From contig NZ_JBNAMV010000004.1 of assembly GCF_049705945.1 (NCBI RefSeq), positions 558,001-622,000 on the forward strand: DNA of 64,000 bases, in the 5' to 3' direction. This document shows, in pieces, positions 6,527-14,894 of the stretch; positions within the stretch are counted from its first letter, which is position 1, and the number at the start of each line of letters is the position of its first letter. A program made the translations under genes and the position numbers. The stretch comes from Salarchaeum japonicum_A. Lineage in GTDB: Archaea; Halobacteriota; Halobacteria; Halobacteriales; Halobacteriaceae. The notes under the pieces were generated by a model. That model made no database searches, had not been told where the DNA came from, and saw only the letters and a list, made by a program, of their open reading frames with translations.

Positions 6527-8233
6527 TCAGATGATGGTGCCGTGTTTCTTGTCGGGGATGTCTTTCTCGACGGTTTCGTAGAAGTCGAAGCGGTTGGTGA
6601 GTTCGTCGCGGAGCGTGCTCGGCGGGACGATGTCGTCGATGACGACGTCGCTGGCCATGCGGTGGACGTCGATGTCTTCGCGGTATTCCTCGCGGAGTTC
6701 CTGCTCTCGTTTCTTGCGTTCGTCTTCGTCCTCGATGTCGTTGAGTTTGTTCGCGTAGACGGCGTTGATGGCGGCTTCGGGACCCATGATTGCGATTTCG
6801 CCGGAGGGGAGTGCGAGGGTGGATTCGGGGTCGTAGGCGGGGCCGCTCATCGCGTAGATGCCGGCGCCGTAGGCTTTCCGGACGACGACGCACTGTTTGG
6901 GGACGGTGGCGGCGGATGTGGCGTAGATCATCTTCTTGCCCTTCTCCAGAATCGCGTCCTTCTCGACGCCGGAGCCGGCCATGAATCCGGGAGTGTCGGC
7001 GAGGTAGAGGAGCGGGATGTTGTAGGCGTCGCATGTCCAGACGAACTCGGCGGCTTTCTCGGCGGCGTCGGGGAAGATGGCGCCGGCGCGTTCGTCGGGC
7101 TGGTTCGCGACGATGCCGACGGGCCGGCCGTCGACGCGGCCGAACCCGGTGAGGATTTCCTTGCCGTAGGACTGCTTGAGTTCGAAGAAGCTCCCCGAGT
7201 CGACGACGCGTTCGATGACCTCGTGCATGTCGTACGCGCGGTTCGGGGCGTCGGGAATGACGGCGTCGATGCCTTTCGGAGACTTCGCGGGCGGTTTGCC
7301 GTCCGTCTGCGGCGGTTTCTCGTCGCTGTTGTTCGGGAGGTAGCTCGTGAGTTGCGCGACGAGTTCGCGGGCGTGCTCCTCGTCGGTGGCGACGAGGTCG
7401 GCGCTCCCGGACTCCTCGGCGTGCATGCGCGCGCCGCCGAGTTCCTGCATGTCGATGTCCTCGCCCGTCACCATCTGCACCATCCGCGGGCTGGCGATGG
7501 CCATCGCGCTCATCCCCTCGACCATCACGGTGAAGTCGGCGAACACGGGCGTGTACGCCGCGCCGGCGATGCAGGGACCGTACAGCACGCAAATCTGGGG
7601 GACGCGCCCGGAGAGCTGTGAGTGGTTGTAGTAGTACTTCCCGATGCCTTCGCGGTTGGCGAAGAACCCGGACTGCTGGTCGATTCGTCCCCCGGAGGAG
7701 TCCATCAGGTAGAGCACGGGCTTCCCGGTCTTGAGCGCGCGCTGTTGCATCCGGAGGAACTTCTCCACGCCCTTCTCCGCCATCGACCCCGCCTTCACGG
7801 TGAAGTCGTTCGCCATGAAGTGGAGGTCGCGGCCCTCGAACTCCGCCGCGCCCGTGATGAGGCCGTCCGCGGGCAACTGGTCGTCGGCGTCCCACTCCGC
7901 GAACCGGCCGTCCTCGAACTTCAATCCGTCTTCACCAAACCAGAGGTCGAGGCGGTCGCGGACGAACAGTTTCCCCTGCTCGGAGAGGCGTTCCTTGTAC
8001 TTCTCGGGGCCGCCTTCGAGGATTTCCTCGATTTCGTCCCAGAGCGCGTCCTCGCGGTCGGTGGGTTCGTACTCCTGTTCGGGTTCCGTCTCACTCGGGC
8101 CGTCGCGGGTCGCAGCGGGGGTGTCGCTCTCCCCGACGAAGACCTCGACGTCGTCCCGGTAGTGTTCGGCGAGCGCGGCGGCCACCGCCTCCGCCTCCTC
8201 GGCGGTAGCGTTTGCACCGATACGAACCTTCAT
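6527..8233 (-). CDS. Acyl-CoA carboxylase, carboxyltransferase beta subunit with fused epsilon-like N-terminus
   Basis: Biotin-dependent carboxyltransferase of the propionyl/acetyl-CoA carboxylase type, 568 residues. Residues about 61-568 form the two crotonase-like halves: MDSSGGRIDQQSGFF, GPCIAGAAYTP in the N-half, and ADTPGFMAGSGVEKDAILEKG with AYGAGIYAMSGPAYDP in the C-half. Residues 1-36 (VRIGANATAEEAEAVAAAL) look like the small epsilon/PccX subunit that is usually separate, joined by an acidic linker (about 37-60). Substrate is probably propionyl-CoA, feeding the methylmalonyl-CoA mutase in this window. No biotin carboxylase subunit is adjacent. Start ATG 8233 is the only sensible one if the N-terminal part is kept. 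Confidence 0.88.
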   Translation of the reverse strand: MKVRIGANATAEEAEAVAAALAEHYRDDVEVFVGESDTPAATRDGPSETEPEQEYEPTDREDALWDEIEEILEGGPEKYKERLSEQGKLFVRDRLDLWFGEDGLKFEDGRFAEWDADDQLPADGLITGAAEFEGRDLHFMANDFTVKAGSMAEKGVEKFLRMQQRALKTGKPVLYLMDSSGGRIDQQSGFFANREGIGKYYYNHSQLSGRVPQICVLYGPCIAGAAYTPVFADFTVMVEGMSAMAIASPRMVQMVTGEDIDMQELGGARMHAEESGSADLVATDEEHARELVAQLTSYLPNNSDEKPPQTDGKPPAKSPKGIDAVIPDAPNRAYDMHEVIERVVDSGSFFELKQSYGKEILTGFGRVDGRPVGIVANQPDERAGAIFPDAAEKAAEFVWTCDAYNIPLLYLADTPGFMAGSGVEKDAILEKGKKMIYATSAATVPKQCVVVRKAYGAGIYAMSGPAYDPESTLALPSGEIAIMGPEAAINAVYANKLNDIEDEDERKKREQELREEYREDIDVHRMASDVVIDDIVPPSTLRDELTNRFDFYETVEKDIPDKKHGTII

Positions 8234-8272
8234 ACACGCCCGTTCGGCGAACCGGCTTGAAACAGTTTCCCC

Positions 8273-8965
8273 TTACGTGCCTCGGTGTTCGACGTGCGAC
8301 GCGACCTGGTCGGCGAACCACGTGAGCGCTCGTTCGTCGTCCGCGTCGAACTCGCGGGGTTCTCCATCGAGCACGCAGACCATGCCGAGTCGGTGGCCGT
8401 CGGTGGTCGTGAGGGGGGCGCCGGCGTACGCCGCGGGGTCGAAGCCGTCGAGAGGATTGGTTGGGAACCGAACGTCACTGGACAGGTCGGGGATGCAGAC
8501 GGGGTCGTCCGCGAGCAGGCCGTGCGCGCAGATGGCGTCGGCGCGCGAGATGTCGGTGAAGTCAGCGCCGTCGACGCCGAGGAAGCGTTCCGTGTCGGCG
8601 TCGAGCACGCCGACGAATCCCACGTCCGCGTCGAGACTCTCACGGACGGCGACCGCGAGCGCGTCGAGGTGCGTGGTCAGCGAGGGCGTGGAGAAGTCGT
8701 AGCGTTCGAGGGCGTCGAGGCGGTCGGACTCGCCGACCGGAACCGGATACGGCGAGGGCATAGTGCCGGCGGCGTCGTGGAGGGCGTTCGCGAGACGTGC
8801 GTGGCTGTCCGGACGGTCGGCGTCCACGGTCGCGGTGGCGCCGTCCGCGTCGGCGCCGTAGCCGACGACGGGCGCGGATGCGTCTCCGACGGAGGAGTTA
8901 CCGGTGACAATCGCGTCGGGCGATTCGTCGACGATGTCGAACGCGGCGTTCCGGGAGAGCCACAC
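8273..8965 (-). CDS. GAF domain protein
   Basis: 230 residues with a C-terminal GAF domain (about 80-228): LDALAVAVRESLDADVGFV, ADAICAHGLLADDPVCIPDL, RFPTNPLDGFDPAAYAGAPL and RLGMVCVLDGEPREFDADD are the standard order of a small-molecule sensor GAF. The N-terminal 70 residues are not recognised. There is no output domain, so it may act with a partner kinase or regulator. The start is uncertain: GTG 8965 is the only start codon in frame, but the frame stays open further upstream and a GTG at 9030, well placed behind a TATA-like TTTAGCG, is one frame away (see findings). Confidence 0.75.
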   Translation of the reverse strand: MWLSRNAAFDIVDESPDAIVTGNSSVGDASAPVVGYGADADGATATVDADRPDSHARLANALHDAAGTMPSPYPVPVGESDRLDALERYDFSTPSLTTHLDALAVAVRESLDADVGFVGVLDADTERFLGVDGADFTDISRADAICAHGLLADDPVCIPDLSSDVRFPTNPLDGFDPAAYAGAPLTTTDGHRLGMVCVLDGEPREFDADDERALTWFADQVASHVEHRGT

Positions 8966-9070
8966 GCTCGCGGCGTCGGGGAGGGCGACCGCCCGGACTC
9001 GCGTCGTCGGACGTGCGGGGGAGATACCACAAGGGTGGGTCGGAGCGCTAAAGAAAATGTCGGCCGCCGA

Positions 9071-9892
9071 CTACAGTGATTCGACGCGCCCGACGTACTC
9101 GTCGTTCCCGACGAACACGGGCGTTCGCTGGTGGATTTCCGTGCAGTCCACGTCGAGGAGGCTCTGGTCGCCGTCCGTGGACGCGCCGCCCGCGGCCTCG
9201 ACGACGTACGCGATTGGCGCGCCCTCGAAGAGGAGGCGGAGTTTGCCCTCGGGGCGGTCGCGGAGGCCCGGATACCCGAAGATGCCGCCGTAGGTGAGCA
9301 CCTGGCTCACGTCAGCTATCATCGCGCCGCCGTACCGGAGTTTCAGTTCGTCCTCGACCTCGCGGACGAACGCCTCGAAGTCGTCCGTCCAGTCGGGGAC
9401 GCGCCCGCCGAACCCGTACACCGTCGGGTCCGCGGGGAGTTCCACGGCACCGACGTCGCGGGGCGTACCGTCCTCCACGACGTACTCCGTCACGTCACCG
9501 TCGTCCGCGACGACCATCGTCGTGATTGGGCCGTAGAGCACGAACCCGGCGGCGACGAGTTCGGTGCCGGGCGCGGGGAGCGCCGCGTCGTACACGCCGA
9601 CGACGGTCCCCATCGGGTTGTTCGACTTCAGGTTCGAGGAGCCGTCGAGGGGGTCCACCGCGACGGAGACGCCGTCGCCGGCGTCCACCACGGCGTCGCG
9701 CTCCTCGCTCGCGTACGCGCCGACCGAATCGAGCGCAGTGAGGCGTTCTTCGAGGAGTTCGTCCGCCCACACGTCCGCGGCGAGCTGGGTTTCGCCGCTC
9801 GCGTTCTCGTCGTCGGTCTTCCGGCGGCGTCCCGGGAGGCCCGCGCGGATGTCGGGCGCGGCGGCCGCGACGGTCTCGAAGACCTCGTGCAT
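9071..9892 (-). CDS. fbp: Fructose-1,6-bisphosphatase class I
   Basis: Hydrolyses fructose 1,6-bisphosphate in gluconeogenesis. 273 residues, with the metal-binding motif VDPLDGSSN, the preceding Glu in ASEERD, and the C-terminal LTYGGIFGYPG and LLFEGAPIAYVVEAAGG blocks that contain the substrate and catalytic residues of type I FBPase. Start ATG 9892 overlaps the aldolase stop by one base (TGATG), so the two gluconeogenic enzymes are made together. A long frame further upstream is the shadow of the aldolase gene. Confidence 0.95.
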   Translation of the reverse strand: MHEVFETVAAAAPDIRAGLPGRRRKTDDENASGETQLAADVWADELLEERLTALDSVGAYASEERDAVVDAGDGVSVAVDPLDGSSNLKSNNPMGTVVGVYDAALPAPGTELVAAGFVLYGPITTMVVADDGDVTEYVVEDGTPRDVGAVELPADPTVYGFGGRVPDWTDDFEAFVREVEDELKLRYGGAMIADVSQVLTYGGIFGYPGLRDRPEGKLRLLFEGAPIAYVVEAAGGASTDGDQSLLDVDCTEIHQRTPVFVGNDEYVGRVESL

Positions 9893-10680
9893 CAGAGGTG
9901 TTCGAGCGCCTCGTCGACGCTCGCTTCCTCGAAGATGACGGCTTCGAGCGCGTCCAGCATCTCGCGGGGGTTCTCGCGCTGGAAGACGTTCCGGCCGACC
10001 GCCAGGCCGACCGCGCCGGCGTCGATGGCGTCCGAAACCGTGGTGAGGAAGTCCTCGTCGCTCGTCTTCGACCCGCCGGACATCACGACCTTCGTCGGGC
10101 CGGCGGCCGCGACGGCGTGCTCCATCGCTTCCTTGCTCCCGGGGTACTTGACCTTCGCCACGTCCGCGCCGAGTTCGAGCGCCTGGCGCGCCGCGTACGC
10201 GATGGTGCCCGGCGACGTGTCGTTCTTCAGGCCCTGGCCGCGCGGGTACGACCACATCACGACGGGCAGGTCGTGTTCGCGCGCCTTCTCCTGGGCGTCG
10301 CGGAACTCCTCGGCCATCTCGATCTCGTTGTTCGACCCGCCATAGAGGGTGAAGCCGACTGAGCTCGCGCCGAGTTCCGCGGCGTAGTCCACGGAGCAGT
10401 TCACGGCCGAGTCGGGTTCGCCCATCCAGAGGTTCGAGGTGCCGTTCAGCTTCAGGAGGAGGTTCACGTCGTCGTAGTCGTCGGCGTACGCCTCCGCGAC
10501 GCCCTTCTGCACCGCGAACCCGGTGACAGCGTCGTGGGTCGCGACGTCCCAGACGGTCTCGGGGTCCATCGTCTCCGGCACGTCCTCGAAGTCGACCGGG
10601 CCGTGTTCGAGGCCGTGGTCGTACGCGAGGATGAGTACTTTGCCGTCACGCGAGAGGGGAGTGTCGTCGAACGGTCGCAT
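9892..10680 (-). CDS. Class I aldolase of the DhnA/FbaB family
   Basis: 262-residue TIM-barrel aldolase: LILAYDHGLEHGP near the N-terminus, LYGGSNNEIEMAEEFRDA, VMWSYPRGQG, the Schiff-base lysine in ADVAKVKYPG, VVMSGGSKTSDEDF and GLAVGRNVFQRENP. The family holds both archaeal fructose-bisphosphate aldolase and 2-amino-3,7-dideoxy-threo-hept-6-ulosonate synthase of the archaeal shikimate route. Overlap with fbp argues for the fructose-bisphosphate function, but assay would be needed. Start ATG 10680 lies 25-31 bp after TATAAAA on the plus strand at 10705-10711 (minus TTTTATA); the longer frame to 10908 crosses this promoter and is rejected. Confidence 0.88.
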   Translation of the reverse strand: MRPFDDTPLSRDGKVLILAYDHGLEHGPVDFEDVPETMDPETVWDVATHDAVTGFAVQKGVAEAYADDYDDVNLLLKLNGTSNLWMGEPDSAVNCSVDYAAELGASSVGFTLYGGSNNEIEMAEEFRDAQEKAREHDLPVVMWSYPRGQGLKNDTSPGTIAYAARQALELGADVAKVKYPGSKEAMEHAVAAAGPTKVVMSGGSKTSDEDFLTTVSDAIDAGAVGLAVGRNVFQRENPREMLDALEAVIFEEASVDEALEHL

Positions 10681-10704
10681 ACGCGAATCTGCGGTACGCC
10701 CGAC

Positions 10705-10711
10705 TATAAAA
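10705..10711 (-). promoter_or_regulatory. TATA box of the aldolase-fbp operon
   Basis: Minus strand TTTTATA, 25 bp before the ATG. It lies 30 bp from a TTTTTAT box (10742-10748) reading the other way, so the 91-bp gap holds two divergent promoters. I looked for the haloarchaeal TrmB sugar-regulator site (TACT, spacer, GAGTA) and did not find a convincing one. Confidence 0.65.
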
Positions 10712-10771
10712 CCAGTCAAGACGCACGCGCCCAACCCAGTCTTTTTATCCTGCTCGTGAAAGGTTCGAACG

Positions 10772-11065
10772 ATGTCCTCCACCAGCATCCCGGACCCGCT
10801 CGTCGGACGCTTCCGATGGGCGGTCGGGGAAAGTCTCGTCATCGCCGGAATATTCGCGTTCTGGATACTGCTCGCCGCCGCCCTCAACACAGCCTTGGGC
10901 ATTCTCACGTACGTATTCGCGCGACTCGACGTTCACGCGATTTACTTGCTCGACGACCTTGCCGTGCTGTGGCCGACCGTCGTCCCGCTCGCGTTCGTCA
11001 CGGCCGTACTCTACACGGTTGTTCGCGCTGGGACGCTACTTATCGACCACTACTGGCACGAGTGA
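10772..11065 (+). CDS. Small membrane protein
   Basis: 97 residues, two or three hydrophobic segments: about 19-48 (SLVIAGIFAFWILLAAALN followed by a further apolar stretch) and about 62-88 (LAVLWPTVVPLAFVTAVLY). The ends are polar, with a C-terminal DHYWHE. No family recognised. ATG 10772 follows TTTTTAT (10742-10748) at leaderless spacing and the gene is followed by the 3-hydroxyacyl-CoA dehydrogenase with its own TTTAGG box, so it is probably monocistronic. Confidence 0.7.
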   Translation: MSSTSIPDPLVGRFRWAVGESLVIAGIFAFWILLAAALNTALGILTYVFARLDVHAIYLLDDLAVLWPTVVPLAFVTAVLYTVVRAGTLLIDHYWHE

Positions 11066-11113
11066 CCGGACGACTCCGCTACCTTTAGGCACGGCTCGCG
11101 TCGATTCTCTGGT

Positions 11114-11974
11114 ATGCGTGGATTCGACGAGATAGAGACCGTGGGCGTCGTGGGCGCGGGAACGATGGGAAGCGGTATCGCGCAGGTCGCCGCGACCCAC
11201 GGCTACGACGTGGTGATGCGGGACGTCGAGGAGGACTTCGTGGAGTCCGGGTTCGACACCATCCGGGACAGCCTCGACCGGTTCGTGAAGAAGGAGAAAC
11301 TCAGTGAGGCGGAGCGTGACGGCGTCCTCGACCGAATCGCGGGGACGACGGCGCTCGACGACCTCGCGGACGCCGACCTCGTCGTCGAGGCCGCGGTGGA
11401 GAACATGGACATCAAGCAGGACATCTTCGCCGACCTCGACGCGACCGTGGACGACGACGTGGTGCTCGCGACGAACACGAGCACGCTCTCCATCACCACC
11501 ATCGCGTCCGCGACCGAGCGCCCCGACCACGTCGTCGGCCTGCACTTCATGAACCCCGTTCCCGTGATGAAGGGCGTCGAAGTCGTCGCCGGAGAGAAGA
11601 CCGACGACGACGCGACCGCGCTCGCCCACGAGTTCGCCGAGTCCCTGGAGAAGGAGACCTGGGAGTCCGACGACAAACCCGGGTTCGTCTCCAACCGCAT
11701 CCTGATGCCCTGGATAAACGAGGGCATCCGGGCGTTCGACGAGGGCGTCGCCACGAAGGAGGACATCGACACGGGCATGAAACTCGGTACGAACGTCCCG
11801 ATGGGTCCCCTCGAACTCGCGGACCACATCGGCCTCGACGTCTGCCTCGACGCCACTCAGACCCTGCACGACGAACTCGGCGACCGCTACAAGCCCGCCT
11901 ACCTCCTCAAGCGCAAGGTCGACGCCGGCGACCTCGGAAAGAAGACCGGCCAGGGCTTCTACGAGTACGACTAG
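11114..11974 (+). CDS. hbd: 3-hydroxyacyl-CoA dehydrogenase
   Basis: NAD-dependent oxidation of 3-hydroxyacyl-CoA to 3-ketoacyl-CoA in fatty-acid breakdown, or the reverse in PHA-type synthesis. 286 residues: N-terminal Rossmann GVVGAGTMGSGIAQ, then ENMDIKQDIFADLD, the catalytic-histidine block VVGLHFMNPVPVMKGVEV, and GFVSNRILMPWINEG, finishing with GRKTGQGFYEY-like KKTGQGFYEYD. This is the free-standing short form without the enoyl-CoA hydratase part. It is on its own promoter (TTTAGG at 11084-11089). Acyl-CoA dehydrogenase and thiolase genes follow within 4 kb. Confidence 0.93.
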   Translation: MRGFDEIETVGVVGAGTMGSGIAQVAATHGYDVVMRDVEEDFVESGFDTIRDSLDRFVKKEKLSEAERDGVLDRIAGTTALDDLADADLVVEAAVENMDIKQDIFADLDATVDDDVVLATNTSTLSITTIASATERPDHVVGLHFMNPVPVMKGVEVVAGEKTDDDATALAHEFAESLEKETWESDDKPGFVSNRILMPWINEGIRAFDEGVATKEDIDTGMKLGTNVPMGPLELADHIGLDVCLDATQTLHDELGDRYKPAYLLKRKVDAGDLGKKTGQGFYEYD

Positions 11975-12005
11975 ATTTTTGCCGGCGGCCGAGAAAACGA
12001 GGCGT

Positions 12006-12182
12006 ATGAGCGACACTTCGTCCATCGTCGCGACGGCCGTCGCCGCGGCCTGTTTCGTGTTCGGCGTGTACGCCTACACCGTGCTCGGCTGGCGGTTCGG
12101 CGGCGACGGGAACACCGTAGGAACAGCCATCGGCGCGGCGGTCGCGGTCGGCGCGGTCGCGGTGACGCTGCTGCGTCGGTAA
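12006..12182 (+). CDS. Small two-span membrane protein
   Basis: 58 residues, two hydrophobic helices at about 7-26 and 37-54 joined by a polar turn containing GGDGN. No family recognised. ATG 12006 is 26 bp after ATTTTT (11975-11980) in the gap after hbd; the in-frame start at 11979 would place the promoter inside the gene. Its stop codon abuts the stop of the convergent squalene synthase-like gene with no base between. Confidence 0.65.
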   Translation: MSDTSSIVATAVAAACFVFGVYAYTVLGWRFGGDGNTVGTAIGAAVAVGAVAVTLLRR

Positions 12183-13223
12183 CTAGTACGTGTAAGGGCT
12201 GTCCGCTATCTCGTCGCGGAGCGTCTCCAGGTCGTCGCGGCGCACGCCGTCGCTGAACCGCTGGATGAGTGAGAACACCTCGGTCTTCGAGACCTTCGCG
12301 TCGCCGGTGCGGAGCACGTCCTGCGGGCGCTGGCGGAGTTCGCGCATGGTACCGACGGCGAGCAGGTAGGGGATGGCCCACGCGGCGAGCGTGTTCCCGT
12401 ACTTGAGCGGGAGGTGTTCGAGATAGGTCTGCGCGCCGTCCGCGTACCCGTCCGCGTGCCCGACGAGGCGCTCGATGACGTCCGCGACCGCGGCCTCGTT
12501 GTTCGGGTCGTTCACGGCGTCCTGGTCGATACCGGCCTCGTCCAGCCACTCCTGCGGGAGGTAGACGTTGTCCTCGCTCTCGTAGTCGTCACGTACGTCC
12601 TTCGCGACGTTCACGAGCTGGAGGAGAAGCGCGAAGTCCTCGGCGTTCTCCCGGAGCACGCGCTCGCGCTCGGGGGACGTGTGGCGGACGAGGAGGTTCG
12701 TCACGAGGTCGCCGACGGTGCCGGCGGCGTACCAGCAGTACTCTTCGAGTTCCTCGACGGAGTGGATTCGGAGGCCGCCGGTGTCGGCGTGCCGCGCGAC
12801 GAACTCCGCCATCCCCTCGACGAGTTCGTGAACGGGCGGCAACATGGCTTCGCGGTCGGCGGCCGGGAGGCTCTCGAACGCGGCGACCGGACGGTCGGCG
12901 TTCGCGACCACGTCCCAGTCCGCGTCCCGGTCCGCGGGCACCCAGGGTTCGACCGCGTCCGCGAAGTCATCGATGGTCGTCTCCTGTTCGGGGTCGAGCG
13001 TGTCGGCGTACGTCCGGAGGACGGCGGCCTTCTCGTCCGCAGGGATGTGGCCGGCGTCCTCGACGGTGTCCGCGACCCGACACAGGAGATAGCCGACACA
13101 GATCCGGGATGCCATCGGCTCGTCGAGGACGTCGACGGTGATGGCGAAAGTCCGGGAGACACCGTCGACCGCGTCGAAACACCACGCCACGTCGGCGGTT
13201 CGGCTGCTCGCACGCTCGCGCAT
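12183..13223 (-). CDS. Squalene/phytoene synthase family protein, probable squalene synthase
   Basis: Head-to-head prenyl synthase, 346 residues. The first aspartate motif is DTVED (residues 52-56), as in squalene synthases, and the second is KDVRDDYESEDNVYLPQEW. EYCWYAAGTVGDLVTNLL is the family block before the second motif. It would condense two farnesyl diphosphates to squalene, a lipid common in haloarchaeal membranes. Phytoene synthase (CrtB) for carotenoids is the alternative; the DTVED form speaks against it. Start ATG 13223 lies behind GCTTTTCG (about 13248-13256); the frame to 13298 crosses this promoter. Confidence 0.82.
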   Translation of the reverse strand: MRERASSRTADVAWCFDAVDGVSRTFAITVDVLDEPMASRICVGYLLCRVADTVEDAGHIPADEKAAVLRTYADTLDPEQETTIDDFADAVEPWVPADRDADWDVVANADRPVAAFESLPAADREAMLPPVHELVEGMAEFVARHADTGGLRIHSVEELEEYCWYAAGTVGDLVTNLLVRHTSPERERVLRENAEDFALLLQLVNVAKDVRDDYESEDNVYLPQEWLDEAGIDQDAVNDPNNEAAVADVIERLVGHADGYADGAQTYLEHLPLKYGNTLAAWAIPYLLAVGTMRELRQRPQDVLRTGDAKVSKTEVFSLIQRFSDGVRRDDLETLRDEIADSPYTY

Positions 13224-13312
13224 TAGCCCCACTAAGGGGCCGCAGAAACGAAAAGCCACCGGGCGAGAGGCGCGAACGGAACCCCTAAGGATTGACACTC
13301 GAAGGCTAGCGT

Positions 13313-14443
13313 ATGGATTTCAGCCCGAGCGCGGAACAACGGCAGATTCGGGAGATGGTGGCGGAGTTCGTGGACGAGGAAGTGAAGCCGCGCGCGGCGG
13401 AGATCGACGAGACCGACGAGGTGCCGTGGGACCTCATCGACGAGATGGGCGACCTCGGCCTGATGGGGATGCCGTTCCCCGAGGAGTACGACGGCGCGGG
13501 CCTCGACTACCACTCGTACGCGCTCGCGTTGGAGGAGATCGCGCGCGGCAGCGGCGGTCTCGGTACCGTCGTCGCGGCGCACACCAGCCTTGCGAGCAAC
13601 GTCGTCTACCACTACGGTGACGACGACCAGGTCGCGGAGTACCTGCCGGCGATGAACCGCGGGGAGGACCTCGGCGCGTTCGCGCTCTCCGAACCGCAAG
13701 CGGGCTCCGACGTGCCCGCGATGCAGACGACGGCGGAGAAGGACGGCGACGAGTACGTCGTGAACGGCGGAAAGCTCTGGATTTCGAACGGCTCCGTCGC
13801 CAACACCGTGACGCTGTTCGCGAAGACGGGCGACGAGGAGATTTCGACGTTCGTCGTCCGCCCGGAGGAGGACGACGGCTTCATCGTCGAGGGAACGGAG
13901 GACAAACTCGGCGACAAGGGCTGTCCGACCGCCGAACTCCGCTTCGACGACATGCACATCCCCGTGGACCGACGCCTCGGCGACGAGGGCGACGGGTTCC
14001 GTCACGCCCTCGAAACCCTGAACGGCGGCCGCATCACCATCGCCGCGCGCTCCATCGGCATCGCCCGCGCCGCGCTCGAAGACTCCCTCGCGTACGCGCA
14101 GGACCGCGAGCAGTTCGACCAGCCCATCAGCGAGTTCCAAGCCATCCAGCACAAACTCGCGGACATGGACACGAAAGTCGAGTCCGCACGCATGCTGATG
14201 CACAAGGCCGCGGACAAGAAAATCCGGGGCGAGGACTACATCAAGGACGCCGCGCAGGCGAAACTCTACGCGAGCGAGATCTCGCGCGAAGTCGCGAACG
14301 AAGCCATCCAGATTCACGGCGGCTACGGCTACACGAAGGACTTCGACGTGGAGCGCTACTACCGCGACGCCAAGCTCAACGAGATCTACGAGGGGACGAG
14401 CGAAATCCTCCGGAACACCATCGCGCGCCGCATGATGCAGTAA
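13313..14443 (+). CDS. Acyl-CoA dehydrogenase
   Basis: FAD enzyme for the alpha,beta-oxidation of acyl-CoA, 376 residues, full family length. It shows the FAD-binding LGAFALSEPQAGSDVPAM and KLWISNGSVANTVTLFAKTG, the signature NGGRITIAARSIGIARAAL, and the catalytic-base region IYEGTSEILRNTIARRMM at the C-terminus, preceded by GGYGYTKDFDVERYYRDAK. Electrons would go to electron-transfer flavoprotein. A CCTAAGG box about 24 bp before the ATG indicates its own promoter. Chain-length preference cannot be read from the sequence. Confidence 0.95.
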   Translation: MDFSPSAEQRQIREMVAEFVDEEVKPRAAEIDETDEVPWDLIDEMGDLGLMGMPFPEEYDGAGLDYHSYALALEEIARGSGGLGTVVAAHTSLASNVVYHYGDDDQVAEYLPAMNRGEDLGAFALSEPQAGSDVPAMQTTAEKDGDEYVVNGGKLWISNGSVANTVTLFAKTGDEEISTFVVRPEEDDGFIVEGTEDKLGDKGCPTAELRFDDMHIPVDRRLGDEGDGFRHALETLNGGRITIAARSIGIARAALEDSLAYAQDREQFDQPISEFQAIQHKLADMDTKVESARMLMHKAADKKIRGEDYIKDAAQAKLYASEISREVANEAIQIHGGYGYTKDFDVERYYRDAKLNEIYEGTSEILRNTIARRMMQ

Positions 14444-14534
14444 GCGGCCCTGGAAGACACGAAACGCGGTCGAGCGAATCGGACGGGAGGCGTTCGACCA
14501 AAACACCCGTAATCGTTCGGGGAGTGGTCGACGT

Positions 14535-14807
14535 ATGACCGACACCGCCGAGGGGAACGGCATCACCGCCCGGTACTACGAGACCGACGAGGAGCGCGTC
14601 CTCGAATTCGAGAAAGGCGGCCACACGGCCGCCATCGCCCAGAACCGAGAGGGCTACGCGATGCTCAAAGTCCGCCCCACCGCGGACGGCGACGAACTCG
14701 AACGCTACTACGGCTTCGACATGGCGCTCGACCACGCCGCCGAACTCCTCCACGTCGACCCCACCGACCTCCCCGTCCCCGAACCGGCGGACGACATGGG
14801 GATGTAG
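14535..14807 (+). CDS. Conserved-looking small acidic protein, unknown function
   Basis: 90 residues, no membrane segment, rich in Asp/Glu. RYYETDEERVLEFEKGGHTAAIAQNREGYAMLKV could form a small beta sheet and ERYYGFDMALDHAAELL an amphipathic helix. I do not recognise a domain. It lies 91 bp after the acyl-CoA dehydrogenase in the same direction and is followed by a hairpin-repeat element. Codon use and the Asp/Glu bias match its neighbours, which supports it as a real gene. Confidence 0.65.
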   Translation: MTDTAEGNGITARYYETDEERVLEFEKGGHTAAIAQNREGYAMLKVRPTADGDELERYYGFDMALDHAAELLHVDPTDLPVPEPADDMGM

Positions 14808-14809
14808 CC

Positions 14810-14894
14810 CCACCTTTTTCGCGTGAGGGGATCGCGCAGCGACCCCCTCCGCCAAAACCCTGGAGGGAAAAAGCCGGTCGCCAACGGCGACCGG
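14810..14894. repeat. Hairpin repeat element, copy 1
   Basis: Order of parts: CCACCTTTTTC (14810-14820), a hairpin GGGG-a-TCGC/GCGACCCC (14827-14846), a core AAAACCCTGGAGGGAAAAA (14854-14872), and a 9-bp hairpin CCGGTCGCC-AAC-GGCGACCGG (14874-14894). The same order with different stem sequences recurs at 60823-60910. The T-tract can serve as terminator for the preceding gene. The rest of the gap to 15043 shows only a GCGCGC-rich self-complementary stretch and the CTTTTAG box of the thiolase gene. Confidence 0.7.

Noticed and set aside
10600..10771. TrmB operator in front of the aldolase-fbp operon
   Set aside because: A GAGTACT sequence lies inside the coding region, but no TACT-spacer-GAGTA arrangement is present near the promoter.
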